Of a stretch of 64,000 nt of DNA, positions 1 to 7,354 are shown piece after piece. The notes beneath the pieces were generated by a model, which saw nothing but the letters and a program-made list of their open reading frames with translations, was not told where the DNA came from and did not search any database. The stretch comes from JANQRZ01 sp965215165 (GTDB taxonomy: Bacteria > Bacteroidota > Rhodothermia > Rhodothermales > JANQRZ01), in assembly GCA_965215165.1 (NCBI GenBank), contig CBDCCX010000006.1, positions 3,224,001 to 3,288,000 on the forward strand, in the 5' to 3' direction. Position numbers and translations under genes: made by a program. How positions within the stretch are numbered: position 1 is the first letter of the stretch; every line of letters starts with the position of its first letter.

Positions 1-397
1 GGTCGTAGTCGCCCGAGCGGTAGAACTTGTCGAGCCACAGCAGCGCCGACGCCTCGCCCATGCCGGGGAGCGCGGCCATCTCCTCAGCGGCGATGCGGTC
101 GACGCCCTGCCACCGGAAGACGCTCAGCATCAGGTCGCGCATGCTCGACCAGTACTTCTGCATCGAGTAGTACAGATCGACCTCCTGCGCCCACAGGTTG
201 TCTGCGACCGCCACCGGCTCCGGCCCGAGCGGCCGGTCGAGCGCGTCGGCGAGCGAGTGCGCCGGGTCGCTCGAGACGACGAGGGTGCGGTGGCCGCGCC
301 GGGCGGCCTCCAAGGCGGTGGCGGCGGCGCAGGTCGTCTTGCCGACGCCGCCTTTGCCGGTGAACAACAGAATGCGGGTTCTTGAGGAGGTGCTCAA
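1..397 (-). CDS. ArsA/GET3-family ATPase, N-terminal part (cut by window edge)
   Basis: Reading from a TTG at 395-397 toward position 1 gives 132 residues that open with a deviant Walker A (P-loop) GKGGVGKTT at about residues 14-22, followed by the SSDPAHS signature near 42-48. This is the hallmark of the ArsA/GET3 (anion-transporting or tail-anchored-protein-targeting) ATPase family, which works as a cytosolic dimer. The C-terminal half lies outside the window. The frame has no upstream ATG. The TTG overlaps the TGA of the small upstream frame (TTGA), which supports this start. The gene itself is GC-rich like the rest of the window, whereas the DNA immediately upstream is AT-rich. Substrate cannot be told from this fragment. 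Confidence 0.85.
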   Translation of the reverse strand, partial: MSTSSRTRILLFTGKGGVGKTTCAAATALEAARRGHRTLVVSSDPAHSLADALDRPLGPEPVAVADNLWAQEVDLYYSMQKYWSSMRDLMLSVFRWQGVDRIAAEEMAALPGMGEASALLWLDKFYRSGDYD

Positions 398-627
398 CTA
401 TTAGTCGGGTTGGCTTCGATGTGTAAGGATGCGTCCAACATGTCATGGACTTTCTGGAAGAGGCGATGGTGCAGTTCGTAGAGATTTTCCCGAATACGCG
501 ACCGCCTGTTACGGACCTTCAGATAATCAGGATTGTCTTCTCCTGTATGAACGACCCTCTCAAGACCTGTAATTTTGATTTCTAGGCCTCGAAGGGTATG
601 ACCTATCACTATAGCCTTAATGATCAT
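394..627 (-). CDS. small hypothetical protein in AT-rich island
   Basis: A 77-residue frame from an ATG at 627 that ends in a TGA overlapping the TTG start of the ArsA-like gene. The codons are AT-rich, unlike every neighbour, and the charged sequence matches no family I recognise. The same frame stays open upstream to about 765, but with no standard start codon, reading a hydrophobic and aromatic stretch (YIYFYTIECYLLFLNHLP) just before the ATG. This suggests the ATG-started frame is the 3' part of a longer foreign gene that has lost its beginning. Whether it is expressed is unknown. Confidence 0.35.
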   Translation of the reverse strand: MIIKAIVIGHTLRGLEIKITGLERVVHTGEDNPDYLKVRNRRSRIRENLYELHHRLFQKVHDMLDASLHIEANPTNS

Positions 628-757
628 GTCTCGTACCTCATTGTCATAAGCAGCATCAGGTGGCAGATGGTTCAGGAAGAGTAGATAACATTCAATGGTG
701 TAGAAGTAGATGTAGGCACCGAAGATACTATTCCGAAAAGTATTATCACAAAAACGC

Positions 758-1588
758 TTACCGGACCGTCATGTGGAAGACGGGCTGGCGGACCTCCATC
801 GTGACCATCACCCGGTCCTCACTCTGCAGCTCGCGCAGGACCACGGCCAGCTCGGCCTGCAGCTCGCGCGACATCCGCGCCGCACCGGTCTCGACAGCGA
901 GGGCTTCGATGCGGCGCAGCGCCGGCTCCAAGCCCGGTGCGCCGGCGGTGTCGAGGTCGAGCACGGGCGCGGCCGGCGCGCGGAAGCTGCTGTAGGCGAC
1001 GTCGACCGTGGTGCCGAACTGGTGGGTGCTGGTCCCGCGCGTGGCGTTGGGGTTGGTGCGGCGGAGCCGGGCCTGGTCGTCGGCGGTGCGGAGCACCGAG
1101 GTCACCTCGACCCGGAGCGGCGGCAGCCCGTGCTCGGCGAGCCGGGCCTGGAACCGGCGGCCGATCTCTTCGAGCAGGGCCACCACCTCGGGGATCACGA
1201 GCGGGGTCGAGTGGTCGAGCTCGCGGACGGTCCAGAACTCCGAGTCGGCGAGCGGGACGAGGCGGCCGTCGGCGACGAGCCGCTCGCGCGCGGCCGCGTC
1301 GACGGGCTGCCCCACGCCGAGGCGGCGGGCGACGCCGAGCTGCGCGGCGTTGTCGTAGCGGTCGAAGGCGCGGGCCTGCCGGCTCGTCAGCAGCGGCACC
1401 GGCCGGAGGGCGGCCTCGACGGAGTCGGCGAGCGCGAGGAGGCGGCCGAGGTTCGCATCCAGGACGCGCTCCGGGTCGGCGCTCGCCGTCTGCGTTTCGG
1501 ACACGGGCGCGACGGGGACCGGCTCCATCGCCTCGGGTTGGCAGCCGGCGGCCGTGAGCAGGAGGGTCAGGAGGACAGGGCGGAGCAT
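758..1588 (-). CDS. DUF5715-like lipoprotein with D-Ala-D-Ala-carboxypeptidase-type zinc motif
   Basis: 276 residues with a lipoprotein signal peptide (hydrophobic run and lipobox LTAAGC, Cys16), so it is probably anchored to a membrane facing the periplasm. At about 187-199 it has STHQFGTTVDVAY, which fits the S-x-H-x(6)-D zinc-ligand motif of the LAS/M15 (VanY-like) peptidase fold, and a further His lies close to the C-terminus (PVFHMTV), where the third ligand is expected. The likely role is trimming peptidoglycan stem peptides; I infer this from fold motifs only. The gene ends in TAA at 758-760, next to the AT-rich island. The upstream neighbour on the same strand is the DUF892 gene, separated by a hairpin, so the two are probably not co-transcribed. 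Confidence 0.7.
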   Translation of the reverse strand: MLRPVLLTLLLTAAGCQPEAMEPVPVAPVSETQTASADPERVLDANLGRLLALADSVEAALRPVPLLTSRQARAFDRYDNAAQLGVARRLGVGQPVDAAARERLVADGRLVPLADSEFWTVRELDHSTPLVIPEVVALLEEIGRRFQARLAEHGLPPLRVEVTSVLRTADDQARLRRTNPNATRGTSTHQFGTTVDVAYSSFRAPAAPVLDLDTAGAPGLEPALRRIEALAVETGAARMSRELQAELAVVLRELQSEDRVMVTMEVRQPVFHMTVR

Positions 1589-1652
1589 GATTCCAAAGGC
1601 AGGGAGGGGGCCGGCAGAGAATACGGCCGGCGCGGCGGAGCGGAAACGAGAA

Positions 1653-1680
1653 CGGCCCGCCTCCGAGGGGAAGCGGGCCG
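1653..1680 (-). terminator. hairpin terminator downstream of the DUF892 gene
   Basis: An 8-bp perfect inverted repeat (CGGCCCGC at 1653-1660 and GCGGGCCG at 1673-1680) lies 20 bases past the DUF892 stop codon. On the minus strand it is followed by a T-containing stretch, consistent with an intrinsic terminator. Confidence 0.55.
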
Positions 1681-1700
1681 CGTGCAGCGAGTCGGCGGCG

Positions 1701-2210
1701 TCAGGCGCTGACGGCCTGCTGGTTGAGCGAGCCCTCGGCGAGCGTGGTCATCCGCTTGTCGAAGTCGCCCGCCTGCTTGTCCATCCGGCCGAGCGTCTGG
1801 GCCGCGTCGCCGTGCCCGAGCGTGCGGGCGTAGCGGGCGGCGCAGCCGTAGCCGGCGATCCCGTAGTGCTCGACGCGCTGCGCGTTCGCGATGATGCCCG
1901 CGTCGAGGACCGGGTTGTCGGCGGCGTCGCCGATGAAGTCGTCGCCTTCCTTGAGGAGGCCTTCGGTGCCCTTGCACTTGTGGCCGCCGGCCTTCGCGCC
2001 GAGCGTGTCGGCGATCTGCTCCAGGTCGTTCTGGCGCGAGCGCGCCTGCTCGATGCGGTCGTTGAAGATGCTCTTGAGCTCGTCCGAGTGCAGCTTGCCG
2101 ACCCACTTGGTGTAAGAGGATTCGACCTGCTTCTCGGAGCTGTGCATGTCCTTGACCTGCTCGACGAGGAGGTCGTCGAGGGAGGTGACGTCGTTTCCGA
2201 AAGTAGCCAT
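1701..2210 (-). CDS. DUF892 (YciE/YciF-type) ferritin-like protein
   Basis: A 169-residue all-helical protein with no signal peptide, of the usual length for the DUF892/YciE-YciF ferritin-like family. Support comes from the N-terminal pattern DLLVEQVKDMHSSEKQ, which carries the E...E.Q helix-1 residues, and from the NAQRVEHYGIAGYG segment at about 122-135, whose ExxxxYxxxxY-like arrangement supplies di-iron ligands in this family. These proteins are stress-induced four-helix bundles thought to bind a di-iron centre in the cytoplasm. The gene stands alone, with hairpins or intergenic DNA on both sides. The specific substrate is unknown for the family. Confidence 0.85.
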   Translation of the reverse strand: MATFGNDVTSLDDLLVEQVKDMHSSEKQVESSYTKWVGKLHSDELKSIFNDRIEQARSRQNDLEQIADTLGAKAGGHKCKGTEGLLKEGDDFIGDAADNPVLDAGIIANAQRVEHYGIAGYGCAARYARTLGHGDAAQTLGRMDKQAGDFDKRMTTLAEGSLNQQAVSA

Positions 2211-2329
2211 GAGGGGAGAGGGGGTTGGTGAGAGGTGAACAACGCCGACTCTAACGGGCGAGTCGGGGGACGGGTTCGGGCCGCCGGGATCGTAACGAGA
2301 TTTACACAGAGCGAGATGTACACAGAGGA

Positions 2330-2359
2330 CGAGAGAAGATGGGGCGAGAGAAGATGGGG
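2330..2359. repeat. 15-bp tandem duplication
   Basis: The unit CGAGAGAAGATGGGG occurs twice head to tail (2330-2344 and 2345-2359) upstream of the sigma factor gene. It belongs to a set of similar short duplications found in spacers throughout the window. Confidence 0.85.
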
Positions 2360-2452
2360 AAGGTAGCGGCGGGTCTTCTCCGACTTCGGTCTTCAGTCTT
2401 CCGTCTCCCCGTCCGTAGATTCGCGGTGCCCTCTCGGTCTTCCCGCTCCTGC

Positions 2453-3058
2453 ATGGCTCGCCCCTCCACCGGCCCCCCCTCCGCCTCCAGCGAGCAGGAC
2501 CGCACCCTCGTCACGGACGCCCTCAGCGGCGACCAGGAGGCGTACCAGGCCTTGATGCAGAAGTACCGCGAGCCGATCCGCCGGCACGTCGCGCGGATGG
2601 TGCGCGACAAGAGCGTGGTGGACGACCTGGTGCAGGAGAGCTTCATCAAGGCCTTCACCTCGCTCGGCTCCTACTCCAGCGCCTACGCCTTCTCGACGTG
2701 GCTCTACAAGATCGCCACGAACCACACCATCGACTACCTCCGCAAGAAGAAGCTCCGGACCTTCTCCATCGATCAGCCGATGCGCGAGGGCGACGACCGG
2801 ACCTTCGAGCTGCCCGACACCACCTACCGGCCCGACCGGCACGTCATGGCCGACCAGCGGCGCGAGCTGATCCAGGAGGCCATCGACGCGCTCCCGGAGA
2901 AGTACCACCGCGTGATCGTGATGCGGCACCAGCAGGAGATGAGCTACGACGAGATCGCCGACGACCTCGGCCTCCCGCTCGGCACCGTTAAGGCGCACAT
3001 CTTCCGTGCCCGCGCCCTGCTCTACAAGCAGCTCCGCGACCAGCGCGACGCGATCTAG
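2453..3058 (+). CDS. ECF-type RNA polymerase sigma-70 factor
   Basis: 201 residues from ATG 2453. A longer frame exists back to 2339, but that N-terminus is arginine-rich nonsense lying over a tandem repeat, so the later start is preferred. Region 2 is clear (the DLVQESFIKAF segment and STWLYKIATNHTIDYLRKK), and region 4 is clear too (PEKYHRVIVMRHQQEMSYDE followed by an LGLPLGTVKAHIFRARALL helix-turn-helix). It would direct RNA polymerase to a small extracytoplasmic-stress-type regulon. No anti-sigma factor gene is adjacent. The next gene, 55 bases downstream on the same strand, encodes a secreted toast-rack protein that may be co-transcribed. The closest described type is the RpoE-like/SigW group. 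Confidence 0.9.
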   Translation: MARPSTGPPSASSEQDRTLVTDALSGDQEAYQALMQKYREPIRRHVARMVRDKSVVDDLVQESFIKAFTSLGSYSSAYAFSTWLYKIATNHTIDYLRKKKLRTFSIDQPMREGDDRTFELPDTTYRPDRHVMADQRRELIQEAIDALPEKYHRVIVMRHQQEMSYDEIADDLGLPLGTVKAHIFRARALLYKQLRDQRDAI

Positions 3059-3113
3059 CTCCAACTAGTACCGTCGCTGCAACCCGCGCAGTGACCTCCC
3101 GTACGGACCGCGC

Positions 3114-4022
3114 ATGAGCCTCCGAATCTTCCGCCGACACGTCCCGCGCCGGGCCTCCTTCGCCGTGCTGCCGGCGCTCCTGCTCGCGCTGCCGGTTCTC
3201 GCAGCCATCACCGAACGGTACTACTTCGAGGTCCCTCACGAGGGGGAGGCCGCGCTCTCGGCGGAGCTGGAGCTGGCGCTCGGCCGGGTCGAGGTCGGCC
3301 GGGCCGAGGCGGGATACCTGTTCCAGGCCGAGGTCGCGCTCGAGGACGAGGACACGGTGCCCGAGCTGGACGTCGAGCGCCGCGGCGAGCGGGTGCACCT
3401 CGAGCTCGGCTTCGCGTCCGGCGGCAAGGGCGCGGGCGGGGTGACGGTGCGCGGCCTGCGCGCGCCCGAGGAGAACGAGTGGCTCCTCGCCTTCTCCGAC
3501 CGCGTCCCGCTCGACCTCGCCTTCGAGCTCGGCATGGCCGAGGCCGACCTCGACCTGAGCGGCCTCCGGGTCGAGCGCCTCCGCGTCGAGGCCGGCATGG
3601 CGAAGACCACGGTCGCCTTCGACACGCCGAACCCGGTGGCGATGGACGAGCTAACGGTCGAGGCCGGCATGGCGACCTTCACCGGTCGCCGGCTGGGCAA
3701 CGCCCGCTTCGAGCGGTTCTCCTTCGACGGCGGGGCGGGCTCCTTCGAGCTGGACTTCACTGGGGCGCGGCTCCCACGTGGGGCGCGGGCCGAGATCGAG
3801 GTCGGGATGGCGTCGCTGCGGGTGCTGCTGCCCGAGGGCCGCCCCGTGGTGCTGTCGGCGTCGGACTCGTGGCTGGCGCAGGTCGAGGTGCCGGACGGCT
3901 ACGTGAAGCGCGGCAAGGGCCGGTGGCACAGCGCCGAGGTCCGGGACGAGGACGAGGCCTTCTTCGTCCGCATCGACGCGGGCGTGGGCAAGGTGACGTG
4001 CTTGACGGCCCCCGCGAACTAG
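3114..4022 (+). CDS. secreted toast-rack (LiaF/DUF2154-like) protein
   Basis: 302 residues with an N-terminal signal or anchor segment (AVLPALLLALPVLAA). The mature part is built from recurring beta-rich units centred on G-(M/A/V)-(A/G): ELGMAEADLDLSG, EAGMAKTTVAFD, EAGMATFTG, GGAGSFELDFTG, EVGMASLRVLL and DAGVGKVTCL. This pattern is typical of the 'toast rack' fold seen in LiaF-like cell-wall stress proteins. Residues from about 80 to the end carry the repeats. It probably sits outside the cytoplasmic membrane. Its position just behind an ECF sigma factor suggests an envelope-stress role, but that is inferred from context. No catalytic residues are apparent. Confidence 0.7.
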   Translation: MSLRIFRRHVPRRASFAVLPALLLALPVLAAITERYYFEVPHEGEAALSAELELALGRVEVGRAEAGYLFQAEVALEDEDTVPELDVERRGERVHLELGFASGGKGAGGVTVRGLRAPEENEWLLAFSDRVPLDLAFELGMAEADLDLSGLRVERLRVEAGMAKTTVAFDTPNPVAMDELTVEAGMATFTGRRLGNARFERFSFDGGAGSFELDFTGARLPRGARAEIEVGMASLRVLLPEGRPVVLSASDSWLAQVEVPDGYVKRGKGRWHSAEVRDEDEAFFVRIDAGVGKVTCLTAPAN

Positions 4023-4091
4023 CGCCCACAGACGAGCCCGCCTCGCTCAGAGACGCAGGGATACGGTGGCGGAGCACACCGCCGAGTCGTC

Positions 4092-4123
4092 GCAGACCGG
4101 GTACGCAGGCAGACCGGGTACGC
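4092..4123. repeat. 15-bp direct duplication with 2-bp spacer
   Basis: GCAGACCGGGTACGC occurs at 4092-4106 and 4109-4123. It lies at the broken end of the protease remnant, so it may mark the rearrangement that destroyed that gene. Confidence 0.8.
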
Positions 4124-4129
4124 GAGGCG

Positions 4130-4315
4130 ACAGAGCACGCGCGGGTCGGCCCGCAGCGCCTCGGCCTCGGCGGCGCTCGTGGCGGCGGCGAAGCCCGTTA
4201 GGGCGGTGCGGTACGTCGCGTCGACGCGTGCGACACCACGCGTGCTCAGGTCCGTCGTCCGGTCGTCCGGCCCTGCGCAGTCGGGCGCTTGCACCACCAG
4301 GTAACGTCCTGGAGT
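4130..4315 (-). pseudogene. remnant of a subtilisin I9 propeptide (third protease copy)
   Basis: On the minus strand this stretch reads GRYLVVQAPD... then TALTGFAAATSAAEAEALRA and DPRVL, matching the inhibitor-I9 propeptide of the two complete proteases downstream (GRYIIVLAEEPA..., ALTGFAAAMSAAEAEALRA, DPRVLYVEP). DNA identity is very high around 4139-4210 when compared with 5409-5480. No signal peptide or catalytic domain remains: the frame runs on into unrelated sequence after DPRVL. It is best read as the relic of a third tandem copy. Confidence 0.75.
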
Positions 4316-4423
4316 GGGGGACCAGCAGCGGTGACTCGGCAATGCGCTTCACCTTCCGAGGGCCGTCCTATCAATCGGCCGCGCGGGTGGGACCTTTAGG
4401 AGAAAAATCGCCAGGCGGGGGCA

Positions 4424-4456
4424 AAAAAAGGGCGTGCCCCATTCAGGACACGCCCC
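4424..4456 (-). terminator. intrinsic terminator of the first protease gene
   Basis: Read on the minus strand, a GC-rich stem (GGGCGTGTCC paired with GGGGCACGCCC, one mismatch) is followed by seven T residues. It begins 28 bases past the stop codon of the protease at 4484. A related but decayed copy lies after the second protease near 5845-5875. Confidence 0.8.
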
Positions 4457-4483
4457 TCGTGCTGGCACCGAGGCTCGGGTAGG

Positions 4484-5710
4484 CTACCAGTCGAGCGCGT
4501 CGCCTGCCAGGCTGCGCGGGTTGCCTCCGTTGAAGAGCAGGTGGGCGTTGTCCGAGCGCGGGTTCTGGACCACGTCCTTCGTCGAGAAACGCAGGATCGC
4601 ATGGCTCACCTGGTCCGGCGTCGCGTCCGGTCGAACTTCGAGGGCCAGAGCCGCGACGCCGGCGACGTGCGGTGCCGCCATCGAGGTGCCGCTGATGGTG
4701 TTCGTCGCCGAGTCGTCCGTCATCCACGCCGAGGTGATGCCGACGCCCGGGGCGAAGAAGTCCACGCAGTCGCCGAAGTTGGCGAAGGAGCCGCGCCGGT
4801 CGTCGCTGTCGGTGGCGCTGACGGTCATGACCTCGGGGATGCGGGCGGGCATGACGGTGCAGGCGTCCTGCGGGAAGAGGCCGAGGAAGCCGTTGCCGGC
4901 GGCCACCGCGAACGAGACCCCCGCCGCGACGAGGTTGCGCGTGGCTGCCGCCGCCGCGGGCGAGTCCGTCGTGCCCAGGCTCGCGTTGGCCACGGCCGGG
5001 AGCTTGGCGTTGGCCGTCACCCAGTCGAAGCCGGCCAAGATGTCGCCGCTGTTCCCGAACTGCCCGCAGCCGAAGACGCGCACGGCCACTAGCTCGACGT
5101 CCTTGGCCACGCCGTAGGTCGCGCCGCCGAGGGTGCCGGCGACGTGGGTGCCGTGCCCGTTGCAGTCGTCGGCGTCGGGGTCGTTGTCGCGGAAGTCGTA
5201 GCCGTAGGAGGCCCGCCCGCCGAACTCGTCGTGCGAGATCCGGATGCCGGTGTCGATGACGTAGGCGGTGACGCCCTCGCCCGAAGCGCGCCAGCCGTAG
5301 CCGCCGTCGAGGCCGCTGCGGGCGTTGACGCGGTCGAGCCCCCAGGTGGCACCACTCTGGGTGCCGGTGCGGGTGAGGTACACCCGCTGCTCAGGCTCGA
5401 CGTAGAGCACGCGCGGGTCGGCCCGCAGCGCCTCGGCCTCGGCGGCGCTCATCGCCGCGGCGAAGCCCGTTAGCGCGTGCTCGTAGACGTGCCCGACGGC
5501 GGTGCCGCGGGCGGCAAGCTCGGCCGTCAGCGAGCGCAGGTCGTCGGCGGCGGCACCACGGGCTCGGGCGGCGGGCTCCTCGGCGAGCACGATGATGTAG
5601 CGACCCGAAATGCGGAGATCGCCCTCCGGCATGGTGTTTACTGCGACCGATGCCTGCTGGGATGCACGCGTCGGTGCCAGCCGAAGCCGGAGACGACTCG
5701 GTGGTGGCAT
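4484..5710 (-). CDS. subtilisin-family (S8) serine protease with I9 propeptide, N-terminus frameshifted
   Basis: The uninterrupted frame gives 408 residues. An I9 inhibitor/propeptide (about 36-107) is followed by a peptidase S8 domain of the proteinase K/aqualysin type with a complete triad: Asp153 (VIDTGI), His186 (CNGHGTH) and Ser343 (SGTSMAAP), plus the oxyanion Asn in AAGNG. In this frame the protein lacks a signal peptide: its first 25 residues are arginine-rich and unrelated to the paralogue. A proper lipoprotein signal peptide lies just upstream in another frame (see 5640-5777), so either the gene carries a real frameshift or the assembly has an indel. It is a tandem paralogue of the next protease. 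The C-terminus ends GDALDW without a T9SS tail. Confidence 0.85.
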   Translation of the reverse strand: MPPPSRLRLRLAPTRASQQASVAVNTMPEGDLRISGRYIIVLAEEPAARARGAAADDLRSLTAELAARGTAVGHVYEHALTGFAAAMSAAEAEALRADPRVLYVEPEQRVYLTRTGTQSGATWGLDRVNARSGLDGGYGWRASGEGVTAYVIDTGIRISHDEFGGRASYGYDFRDNDPDADDCNGHGTHVAGTLGGATYGVAKDVELVAVRVFGCGQFGNSGDILAGFDWVTANAKLPAVANASLGTTDSPAAAAATRNLVAAGVSFAVAAGNGFLGLFPQDACTVMPARIPEVMTVSATDSDDRRGSFANFGDCVDFFAPGVGITSAWMTDDSATNTISGTSMAAPHVAGVAALALEVRPDATPDQVSHAILRFSTKDVVQNPRSDNAHLLFNGGNPRSLAGDALDW

Positions 5711-5777
5711 CGCAGCCAGCGAGAACGAACGCGAGAGCGAGGGTGCCGGCAGCGGTACGGGAGAGCAGGGAATTCAT
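5640..5777 (-). other. out-of-frame signal peptide of the first S8 protease
   Basis: From ATG 5775-5777 the minus strand encodes MNSLLSRTAAGTLALAFVLA followed by GC, a classic lipoprotein signal with Cys at residue 22, then DATTESSPASAGTDA. This parallels the MRTVLLRTTSLFF...LVGC start of the second protease. To join the propeptide the reading frame must shift between about 5640 and 5690. Translating straight through yields non-homologous sequence. Confidence 0.7.
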
Positions 5778-5901
5778 TGGAATGAGGGCTGGGCTCGCAG
5801 TGACAAGGCGAGCCGGTGAGTGAGAGATCGGTGGAGCCACCAGAAGAGGACGCGCCCTGTGCGGGACACGCCCCTCATATTGTCGCCGGGACTCGGTCAG
5901 A

Positions 5902-7179
5902 CTACCAGTTGAGCGCGTCGCCGCCCTTGAGGAGGCTCGGGCTGCCGCCGTTGAAGAGCAGGTGGTTGTTAGCCGAGCGCGCGTCGGTGACGATGCCCTT
6001 GGTGGAGAAATTGAAGATCACGTCGCGCACCTGCTGCGGGGTCGCGGTCGGGCGGACCTCGAGGTACATCGCGGCGGCTCCGGCGACGTGCGGCGCGGCC
6101 ATCGAGGTCCCGCTGAGGAGGGCGGCGGCCGAGTTGCTCGTGTACCAGGTCGAGGTGATGGCCGTGCCCGGCGCGAAGAAGTCGACGCAGCTCCCGACGT
6201 TGGAGAAGTCCGAGCGCCGGTCCGCCGAGTCCGTCGAGCCGACGGTCATCAGCTCGGCGACGCGGGCGGGGGAGCGGCTGCAAGCGTTCTGCCCGTAGCC
6301 GTTGCCGGCAGACGCGACGAAGGCGACGCCCGCGTTCTGGATCCCGCGCGCCGCCGCGTCCATCGCCGACGAGACGGGACCGCCCAGGCTCGCGTTCGCC
6401 ACGGCCGGGAGCTGCGCGTTCGCCGCCACCCAGTCGAAGCCGGCGATGATGGTGCTCGTGGCGGTCGTGTTGCCGCACCCGAAGACGCGCACCGCGACCA
6501 AGTCCACGTCCTTCGCCATACCGTAAGCGGAGCTGCCGACCGTGCCGGCGACGTGCGTGCCGTGCCCGTTGCAGTCGCTCGCCACGTCGTCGTTGTCCCG
6601 GAGGTCGCGGCCGTACGAGGCCCGGCCGCCGAACTGCGAATGCTCGATGCGGATGCCGGTGTCGATCACGTAGGCCGTGACGCCCTCGCCCGAGGCGCGC
6701 CAGCCGTACTGGCCGTCGCGGCCCGCGCGCGCGTTGACGCGGTCCAGGCCCCACGTCGCGAAGCCCTGCGTGCCGGTGCCCGAGAGCGTCGCCTGCTGGT
6801 CGGGCTCGACGTAGAGCACGCGCGGATCGCCTTCGAGCGCCTCGGCCTCGGCCGCCGTCAGGGCCGCCGCGAAGCCGGTCAGCGCGCTCTCGTACACGCG
6901 CTCCACCGCGCCGCCGCGGGCGGTGACCTCGGCGGTGAGCGCCGCCAAGTCGGCCGCCGCCGTGCCGCGCGCTTCGGCGACGGACGCCTCGGCGAGCACG
7001 ACGATGTACTGACCCGGAATCGTCAGGTCGCCGCTCGGCTGCGCGAGGGCCGCCGCATCGCCGGCCTCGGCGGTGGGTGCCGCGTCGGCCGCCGGCTCGG
7101 GACCGTTGACCGCGTCGCAGCCGACGAGGGCCGCGAGCAGGAAGAAGAGCGAGGTGGTGCGGAGAAGGACGGTTCGCAT
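5902..7179 (-). CDS. subtilisin-family (S8) lipoprotein protease with I9 propeptide
   Basis: 425 residues from ATG 7177-7179. A longer frame to 7266 is possible, but the signal peptide begins at this ATG. Lipobox LAALVGC places the lipidated Cys at 21. The I9 propeptide spans about 56-126 and the peptidase S8 domain follows with Asp173, His206 and Ser359 in the motifs VIDTGI, CNGHGTH and SGTSMAAP. Cysteines in the catalytic domain suggest disulfides, as in aqualysin-type enzymes. The protein should be exported, lipid-anchored and matured by removal of the propeptide, acting as a broad-specificity extracellular protease. It is the intact member of a tandem family of three (one frameshifted, one reduced to a propeptide fragment). 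Confidence 0.92.
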   Translation of the reverse strand: MRTVLLRTTSLFFLLAALVGCDAVNGPEPAADAAPTAEAGDAAALAQPSGDLTIPGQYIVVLAEASVAEARGTAAADLAALTAEVTARGGAVERVYESALTGFAAALTAAEAEALEGDPRVLYVEPDQQATLSGTGTQGFATWGLDRVNARAGRDGQYGWRASGEGVTAYVIDTGIRIEHSQFGGRASYGRDLRDNDDVASDCNGHGTHVAGTVGSSAYGMAKDVDLVAVRVFGCGNTTATSTIIAGFDWVAANAQLPAVANASLGGPVSSAMDAAARGIQNAGVAFVASAGNGYGQNACSRSPARVAELMTVGSTDSADRRSDFSNVGSCVDFFAPGTAITSTWYTSNSAAALLSGTSMAAPHVAGAAAMYLEVRPTATPQQVRDVIFNFSTKGIVTDARSANNHLLFNGGSPSLLKGGDALNW

Positions 7180-7354
7180 GGGGTTCGTGGAATCAGGCCG
7201 CGCACGGCCGGTGGGGGAGGGAAGCAAGAGCGTCGAGTATAGGGCCAGGTGACGGCGGCCAGCCAAGTCCGCTGTTTACCGAGGCTAGGTAAAGCGGAAG
7301 GCTGAGGGGCGTGGTACCTTGCCGCCCCGTCTCTTTTCGTCCGCCGCAGAACCG

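Noticed and set aside
5391..5840. A separate lipoprotein gene of 149 residues
   Set aside because: Only its first part (signal peptide to TDA) is meaningful; the rest is the protease propeptide read out of frame. It was treated as the frameshifted start of the protease.
5845..5875. A terminator hairpin after the second protease, by analogy with the first
   Set aside because: The related sequences here (GGACGCGCCC and GGACACGCCC) are direct, not inverted, repeats and no T-tract follows, so a stem is not supported.
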